From Hymenobacter sp. H14-R3 (GTDB lineage: Bacteria > Bacteroidota > Bacteroidia > Cytophagales > Hymenobacteraceae), in the NCBI RefSeq assembly GCF_030063445.1, contig NZ_JASITD010000009.1:62001-126000 (forward strand): a stretch of DNA of 64,000 bases. The letters run 5' to 3'. The translations under genes and the position numbers were made by a program. Numbering within the stretch: position 1 is the first letter of the stretch; every line of letters begins with the position of its first letter. Positions 58,976 through 64,000 of the stretch are shown here, piece by piece. The notes under the pieces are model-generated. The model did no database searches and was not told where the DNA came from. It was given only the letters and a program-made list of their open reading frames with translations.

Positions 58976-59761
58976 TTACAAGACAAAATCGGCATCAACC
59001 ATCCGAATGCTGTGGGAGCCGCGCTCGGGGTAGTGGTGGGAGGAGCCCAGGTGCCTGGCCTGGCCACCGTGAGCGGCCAGGCACGCAAGTACGGCCGGGG
59101 TGAGGGCAGCAGTGTTGGTATAGCGCAGGGGCTGGCCCCCCACGCCCTGGCGGCCATTACCAAAAAACACTATCAGGTTGGTTTGGAACGATATTCTATG
59201 GTCGAAATAATACAGCGCATTGAGGGCAAATTGCCCGCATAGCGCATCGAGCGCGGTCAGAAAATCAGCTTGGCGGGCCAGCGGCAGGTGGCAGTCGAGG
59301 CGCAGCAGCGCTACCCCGGCCCTGTGCAGCCGCGGCGCGGTGCTCACGGCTTGCAGCAGGCCGCAGCCGGAGCGATAGGGCGGCGTGGGGTCGTGCGGCA
59401 CGGCTAGGCGCAGCAGCGGCGTATCGGCGGGCAGCAGCTCGGTGGTGGGCGTGGCTTGCTGCTGGCGCAGTACCTTTTCCAGCTCGCCAGCCACGTGAAA
59501 GGCGTAGTCGGGCAGGGCGTAGTCGCCCAGGGCGAGGCGTAGCAGGGGGCCGTGCACCTTCCCGAAGAGGTACCCGCCGGGGTAGCGGGCGGCCACGGCG
59601 CGCACTTCGGCCAGCAGGGCGGCGGGGGCGGGGGAGCGCACGGTGGCCGTTAGCTCGGCGGGGCCGTCGGCGTGCCCGCCCAAACCCGGCCGGAAGGCAA
59701 AGAAGTCAAACTGATACAGGCCTTCCGGAAAGCCGTAGTACCAATAGACACCGAGGAGCAT
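58976..59761 (-). CDS. Hypothetical protein, 261 aa
   Basis: I restrict this to the frame from the ATG at 59761 (MLLGVYWYYGFPEGLYQFDF). The longer frame to 60484 reads antisense through the DUF6882 gene and is rejected. The protein shows alternating hydrophobic and charged segments with LFGKVHGPLLRLALGDYALP, DALCGQFALNALYYFDHRIS and an end VDADFVL. No signal peptide or known motif. It is divergent from the DUF6882 gene, 174 bases apart. Confidence 0.6.
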   Translation of the reverse strand: MLLGVYWYYGFPEGLYQFDFFAFRPGLGGHADGPAELTATVRSPAPAALLAEVRAVAARYPGGYLFGKVHGPLLRLALGDYALPDYAFHVAGELEKVLRQQQATPTTELLPADTPLLRLAVPHDPTPPYRSGCGLLQAVSTAPRLHRAGVALLRLDCHLPLARQADFLTALDALCGQFALNALYYFDHRISFQTNLIVFFGNGRQGVGGQPLRYTNTAALTPAVLACLAAHGGQARHLGSSHHYPERGSHSIRMVDADFVL

Positions 59762-59935
59762 AAGCGCGGGGAAATAACTAGTTGCCCCGCCTGGTACGCG
59801 CGCGGGCCAGCCCGCGTTGGCGGGCCAGTGACCTTGCCGGCCGCTGCGGGGTAAAGCCGCAGGAAGCATCCACCGCTTTTCGTATTTTCGTACGGGCTCA
59901 GGGTCGCCAGCGGCCCAGCTGTTTCCTCCCTGGCT

Positions 59936-60394
59936 ATGCCCGTTGACCCCACACCCGCCCACACTGAGCAAGAGCTGCTGGAGCGCTACGCCGCCCTGGC
60001 CTACGACCGGCAAACCGACCTGCACGAAGTCATTGGCGACAATGACTGGAACGCCGATATGAACCTCGGTACCATCTCCTTTGGTCCTCAGCTGGTTTTT
60101 CCAATCCAGGTGCTGGGCACGTTCTCGCACGTAGCTGAAACGTGGCTGTGGGCCTGGGCCGATGCGCAATCCAACCTGCCGCCGCAGCTGCTGAGCCAGG
60201 CTCAGCAGCTGCGGGAATATGGGGAGCAGCACGGCATTGAGCTGCTCACGGCCCCTGATTTTGATGCGACCACGCAGGATTTGCATGTTATCGGCTCCAT
60301 TGCCTCGGGCATGTTTGGGGCCAGCGGCTACTATCTGGCCAACTACGGCCAGGGCACGCTGGTGGTGACCATCAAAAGCGAGCAGATTGACTAG
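59936..60394 (+). CDS. DUF6882-like protein
   Basis: A 152-residue soluble protein. The pattern FPIQVLGTFSHVAETWLWAW, ADAQSNLPPQLLSQAQQL and GEQHGIELLTAPDF is that of the small family DUF6882, of unknown function. The N-terminus is acidic. The start is the ATG at 59936. The next frame begins at the base after its TAG. Confidence 0.7.
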   Translation: MPVDPTPAHTEQELLERYAALAYDRQTDLHEVIGDNDWNADMNLGTISFGPQLVFPIQVLGTFSHVAETWLWAWADAQSNLPPQLLSQAQQLREYGEQHGIELLTAPDFDATTQDLHVIGSIASGMFGASGYYLANYGQGTLVVTIKSEQID

Positions 60395-60619
60395 GTGTCC
60401 AAAAATGACTTCGCCCGCACTACGTCCACATTCTCTCAAGTCATTTCCGTGTATGAGATGCGCCACCGGCCGGCCTTCCTCCATTACCTCACCCAGAAGG
60501 GCTATTCGGCCACCGAAACCGCCGACACGGTAAGCGCGGCCGTGGACTCCGGCACGCTCACCGCTACCTTCAATGACCTCGGCCGGATGACCAGTCTAAA
60601 AGGTAACAATAATAGTTAA
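60395..60619 (+). CDS. Small hypothetical protein (74 aa, GTG start)
   Basis: The GTG at 60395 follows directly after the TAG of the DUF6882 gene, so translational coupling is possible. The sequence has HYLTQKGYSATETADTVSAA and TLTATFNDLGRMTSLKG, resembling a helix-turn-helix-like fold without a clear signature. Could be a decayed gene. Low confidence. Confidence 0.4.
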   Translation: MSKNDFARTTSTFSQVISVYEMRHRPAFLHYLTQKGYSATETADTVSAAVDSGTLTATFNDLGRMTSLKGNNNS

Positions 60620-60830
60620 TTTGTTGAATTACAATTAATTAACTATCTATTACCGCGGCTAGTTGCACTAAAGCTTGCGCCCCGGATGGCGGCCCAGTCC
60701 CGCCGCCCGGAGTAGCAATACTGGCGAGGTGCGGCCCAGCTGCACATAGCTTTCGGAGCTACTCACAGCCACTGCGTTAGCCGAAGAATATATTCCGACC
60801 GCCCCCACCAAAAAGGAGTTGTGCGGGGGT

Positions 60831-63374
60831 TCAGCGGGCCAGCTGCCGCAGGATGGTTTGGTCGGTAATCTTATCATCGTCCAGCAGCAGCAGGGCTTTA
60901 CTGAGGATGATGGACAGCACGGCATCGCCTTCGAAGGGCAGAAATACGCCGCTCTCGTCCACAGCCTTGGCCGAGTTGTCGGGCACAATGCAGAGGTACT
61001 GGTCGTTGGGCTCCATCAAAATATTGCCGCTGCCGAGGTGGATTTTATAAGTGCGCAGCTTACCCTGCACCACCAAAAACTTGTCGGTAAGGGTGCTGGC
61101 TTTGCCGATTTTGAGGCGGGGTACCAGGCGCGCCAGGGCCAGCCGGCGGGTTTTGGCCACCTCGCTCAGGTCGCCGAAGCTGTAGTTTTCCCAGTAGTGG
61201 TGAAACTGAGCCAGGCCGCCGTTGTCGCGCCACTGCGGGTCGTTGCCCACGCTGGCCACGCCCACAAACAGGTCCACATCGCGCATCACCTCCGAAAAAA
61301 CCAGCGGCGGCACCTCGGGCAGCGGCACCGGTTCGCCTGCGCGCACGAAGCGCACCTGGTCGGTGCGCACGTAGTGGTAGATGCCGGCGTCGCTCCACTC
61401 GTCTTCGGCGTTCACGGCGCTCACCCAGTACTCGGCCGCGAGGCCATGGGCGGGCAGGGGCAGGCGGGCCGCTTCGGCGTCGTGGCCCGCGCTCTGCACC
61501 TTCAGCGCTTGGTAGCGCCAGCCGCGCAGCTTGGCTAAAGCATTGAATTGCTGTTGTTTAAGCACGTGCGCCGCCATGCGGTTGGAGTAAGTGCGGGTGC
61601 GCTCCTCAGGCGGTGTGAGCAGGTACACTTCCCGAAAGGCCTGCTTGATGGGCTGCCGCAGCTGCTGCGCTTCGAGCAGCTTGCGCCAGGCCAGCACCTC
61701 AGCGGCCGGCACCAGCACGGGGTGCCAAAGCTGGAGCTGGGTATCGGCCGCGGGCGGGGGCACGGGCTGGCCGTGGGCATTCTGCCAGCCCTGGCCCAGG
61801 CACAGGGCATCCTGAAACGTACCACCGGGCCGGTGCAGCCGCCAGATGAGCGGGCGGGCCAGCTCGCTCAGCAGCCCGTGGGCGACGTAGTACTGCGCGA
61901 ACCACGACCAGGCAATGCGACGCTCCTCTACAAAGCTGCGGTTGAGGCGATTGCGCTGGGCGGCATAGGTTTGCTGAGCCTGGGCTTGGGCGGTTTTCAG
62001 CTCCCTTAGCTCATCGGCGTGGGTAGCTTTGAGGGCGGCGGGGGCGCTTTTGAGGAGCGTGCCGGCCTGCTGCCACCGCACTTCGGCCTTGCCCCCGCTT
62101 AGGATAAGGGTAGCCAGGTAGTCGCCAAAATCCTCCGTTAGCTGGCCGTTTTCGAGCCCGAAATCCGGGGTGGCCATGTCTTCTATTTCGGCCGGGCTCA
62201 CGCCCAGCGCTGCCGCCGCCTGGGTGATGTGCCGGGCAATGGCTTCCTGCACGTTGGCCTGGCGGATTTTACGGCGCACCCGCGCCAGCGCAGCCACGCC
62301 GGGCAGGCCGTTGTGGGCCAGCGCCAGCAGGCAGGCATTGCCCACGCCAGCGGCCAGCGGCCCCTTACCCGAAATATTGCGGAAGCACTTGGCGGCCAGC
62401 GTAGTCAGCAGGTCCAGCAGCGGCGGGTCGGCCAGCGGTTGCAGGGTCCAGATGAGGCCTTTCGCCACGGTGGCATTGGCCTCCAGCACGAAGTCCCAGG
62501 TCGAATAGTTGTACAATATGCCGTCGCCGTAGTCGTACACCTGTGGCCGCTCCACCACCAGGATATCGGCCACCAGCTGGAGCCAGGCGCGACCTTGCTC
62601 GCGCACGGCACCGGGGCCGATGGCGGTAGTGGCCGCGTTCAACTCCTGGCGCAGCCGGGCGGTGGGCTGGCCGGCGGTGGCTTTGGGCCAGCGTTGCAGC
62701 AGGCCCAGCCAGGCAGCGGCGCGCGGGTGGGTGCGGTCGAGGCCCGCCACAAACTGGCTGAGCGCCTGGCCCAGCGGGTCGCCATCGGCAAATACCACCA
62801 CTGGCAGGTCGTCGGTGCCCGCCACCTGGCCCAGTATTTCCTGGGTTTTGAGGTGAATTTTAACCGGGATACCTGTTCTAACCCCTTTGATAGTGGTGCA
62901 GGTATGCAGGTGCGCGAGCAGGGCCAGCAGGGGTTGGCTCAGCGGCGCGCGCCTGGCAACCTTGGCTATCTGGCTGAGCGTGGCCAGGGCGGGGAAGCCG
63001 TAAAAATCCGTCGGAATTCCCTGCGTGGCATCAAGGCCGTAGCTGACCAGCAGGCGCAGGTAATCGGCTTCCGTGAGGGTGAGCGTCGTGCGCAGCAGGG
63101 CGGCCATCACTTCTGCCAGGTCGTAGCTAAGGCGGTGCTCGCCATGCGCGCTCAAGCGGTTGATAACTGCCGGCAGGGCCAGCACCAGCCGGCTTTGGTA
63201 GGCCGCGCTCTGGCTGCGCACCGCCTGGTAGGCCGGCAGGTCGGTGAGCTTGGCCTTGTAGCCTTTGGCCAGCAGCTGCGGCAGCAATTCAGCCAGAATA
63301 GGGCGCATTTCTAGTGCTTCGGAACTGGTATCATCCAATACGTCAAGCGGATACGAGGCTTTGGCAGTGGCCAT
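60831..63374 (-). CDS. DUF4132/DUF7737-type large protein
   Basis: This 847-residue soluble protein has HEAT-like helical repeats in the N-terminal half and a conserved C-terminal block: DPQWRDNGGLAQFHHYWENY, FGDLSEVAKTRRLALARLVP, TDKFLVVQGKLRTYKIHLGS and GNILMEPNDQYLCIVPDNSA. The last block is what I know as the DUF4132/DUF7737 C-terminal domain. Family function is unclear; members occur near MolR-like proteins. The helicase fragment is upstream on the same strand, 73 bases away, so they could be co-transcribed. Confidence 0.8.
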   Translation of the reverse strand: MATAKASYPLDVLDDTSSEALEMRPILAELLPQLLAKGYKAKLTDLPAYQAVRSQSAAYQSRLVLALPAVINRLSAHGEHRLSYDLAEVMAALLRTTLTLTEADYLRLLVSYGLDATQGIPTDFYGFPALATLSQIAKVARRAPLSQPLLALLAHLHTCTTIKGVRTGIPVKIHLKTQEILGQVAGTDDLPVVVFADGDPLGQALSQFVAGLDRTHPRAAAWLGLLQRWPKATAGQPTARLRQELNAATTAIGPGAVREQGRAWLQLVADILVVERPQVYDYGDGILYNYSTWDFVLEANATVAKGLIWTLQPLADPPLLDLLTTLAAKCFRNISGKGPLAAGVGNACLLALAHNGLPGVAALARVRRKIRQANVQEAIARHITQAAAALGVSPAEIEDMATPDFGLENGQLTEDFGDYLATLILSGGKAEVRWQQAGTLLKSAPAALKATHADELRELKTAQAQAQQTYAAQRNRLNRSFVEERRIAWSWFAQYYVAHGLLSELARPLIWRLHRPGGTFQDALCLGQGWQNAHGQPVPPPAADTQLQLWHPVLVPAAEVLAWRKLLEAQQLRQPIKQAFREVYLLTPPEERTRTYSNRMAAHVLKQQQFNALAKLRGWRYQALKVQSAGHDAEAARLPLPAHGLAAEYWVSAVNAEDEWSDAGIYHYVRTDQVRFVRAGEPVPLPEVPPLVFSEVMRDVDLFVGVASVGNDPQWRDNGGLAQFHHYWENYSFGDLSEVAKTRRLALARLVPRLKIGKASTLTDKFLVVQGKLRTYKIHLGSGNILMEPNDQYLCIVPDNSAKAVDESGVFLPFEGDAVLSIILSKALLLLDDDKITDQTILRQLAR

Positions 63375-63447
63375 GGCGGCGGGGGGGTCAGATTAATGTG
63401 GTCTCTAAGTTGGGGTACGTGCCCCGGTCGGCCGGCTACCCCGCGCT

Positions 63448-64000
63448 TCAGCCCGCCACGAAGGGCGTGAGCGCCCCCACGTGCGTGAGCGTGAGCTGGT
63501 GCATGGCCCGGGTGCACGCCACGTAAAGCAAGCCCCTGTCAACCACCGTATTGTAGGTAGCAGCATCGGCAAAGGGCACGATAACTTCGTCAAATTCGAG
63601 GCCCTTTGCCAGGTAGGCCGTGGTGATGAGCACGCCCTCCTTGAATGTGCTGGACTCGGCTGTGAGCAGCTGCGCGCCGGGGGCTTGCAGCGCCCGGTGC
63701 AGCGCCGCGGCCTGCCGCTGGGTTTTGCAGATGATGCCCAGCGCGTGCTGCCCAGTGCTGGGAAAGGCCGTAACCAGCTGCTGGATAGCCGCTAGCTCCT
63801 CGGCCGGGCTGGCGCAATGCAGCACCAAGGGCGCGCGGCCGTGCCGTTCGAGGGGCAGCAGGTCGGGGTTGGGGGTGATGCGCTGGGCGAAGGTCGTGAT
63901 TTCGACCGTGGAGCGGTAGCTGCGGTGCAGCTGCACGATTTCGGCCTGCGGAAAAACGCGCTCGATGGTTTCGGCCGAGGACGCGCTGTAGGGGTTAACC
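63448..64000 (-). CDS. HelD/UvrD-like ATP-dependent helicase (5' partial)
   Basis: The frame is open to the window edge. The visible 184 residues are the C-terminal RecA-like part of a superfamily I helicase: HRSYRSTVEITTFAQRI (motif IV region), LITTAYLAKGLEFDEVIVPF (motif V), and RGLLYVACTRAMHQLTLTHV (motif VI). The spacing and the short tail resemble HelD-type proteins, which recycle RNA polymerase, more than UvrD. The gene is partial at its 5' end, which lies beyond base 64000. Confidence 0.85.
   Translation of the reverse strand, partial: VNPYSASSAETIERVFPQAEIVQLHRSYRSTVEITTFAQRITPNPDLLPLERHGRAPLVLHCASPAEELAAIQQLVTAFPSTGQHALGIICKTQRQAAALHRALQAPGAQLLTAESSTFKEGVLITTAYLAKGLEFDEVIVPFADAATYNTVVDRGLLYVACTRAMHQLTLTHVGALTPFVAG

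Noticed and set aside
59762..60484. Extension of the 261-residue hypothetical protein
   Set aside because: Runs antisense to the DUF6882 gene.
1..64000. CRISPR array, tRNA, rRNA, phage or plasmid genes
   Set aside because: I looked for short regularly spaced direct repeats, cloverleaf-like sequences and integrase or capsid motifs and saw none.

Overview
The window is GC-rich chromosomal DNA that most resembles a member of the Bacteroidota, probably Hymenobacter or a close relative in the Cytophagales. This is inferred from two secreted proteins with type IX secretion C-terminal domains (type A at 6362-10381, type B at 27988-29994), from a TonB-linked receptor and many small lipoproteins, and from TAnnTTTG -7 promoter boxes, which are typical of the phylum. 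The ORFs are tightly packed on both strands. I see no rRNA, tRNA, CRISPR array, prophage or plasmid genes. One complete IS5-family insertion sequence lies at 53720-54566.

Layout. 1-6300: 3' end of a class A penicillin-binding protein, a low-GC DUF4304 gene, an OmpA-like protein, a tiny lipoprotein, and a divergent pair for arginine metabolism (arginine decarboxylase and an arginase/agmatinase-family ureohydrolase). 6300-16500: a giant lectin-domain T9SS adhesin, argS, a LOG-family nucleosidase, an orphan EgtB-like enzyme, a KGG stress protein and o-succinylbenzoate synthase. 16500-26000: PDZ aspartyl protease, acyltransferase, phasin-like protein with a histone-H1-like tail, pyruvate dehydrogenase E1 beta, metallophosphoesterase, TPR lipoprotein, PspC, glycosyltransferase and YbaB. 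26000-35100: glucose-6-phosphate isomerase, a T9SS type B protein, a histidine-ammonia-lyase-like protein without its active site, an M1-like peptidase and hisS. 35100-46600: outer-membrane and periplasmic proteins (MetA-like barrel, serine hydrolase, TraB-like, TonB receptor), decayed genes, an SDR/DUF2867 protein, slipin and DUF1810. 46600-53540: M28 peptidase, YebC, MBL hydrolase, small secreted proteins, GNAT and SDR. 53700-64000: the IS, pheT, an AraC regulator, hypothetical and DUF6882 proteins, DUF4132 and the 3' part of a HelD/UvrD-like helicase.

The most distinctive features are structural. At least eleven gene ends carry long inverted repeats (arms of about 18-50 bp, several perfect). 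Most of these differ from each other in sequence, and several arms contain the stop codon of a flanking gene. Two of them share the loop GAACGATTGG, so they look like members of one dispersed hairpin family. A second pattern is a TAnnTTTG box only 4-7 bases before the start codon of six genes (argS, menC, the HAL-like gene, hisS, a small lipoprotein and a GNAT gene), which suggests leaderless or near-leaderless mRNAs.

The strongest single-gene oddity is the HAL/PAL-family protein at 30112-31602. It keeps the fold signatures but has lost the residues that form the MIO cofactor and the catalytic tyrosine loop. No multi-gene defence or biosynthetic system was recognised. Start codons are corrected where an upstream extension ran through intergenic hairpins. 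All functional names come from motif recognition by eye, not from database searches.
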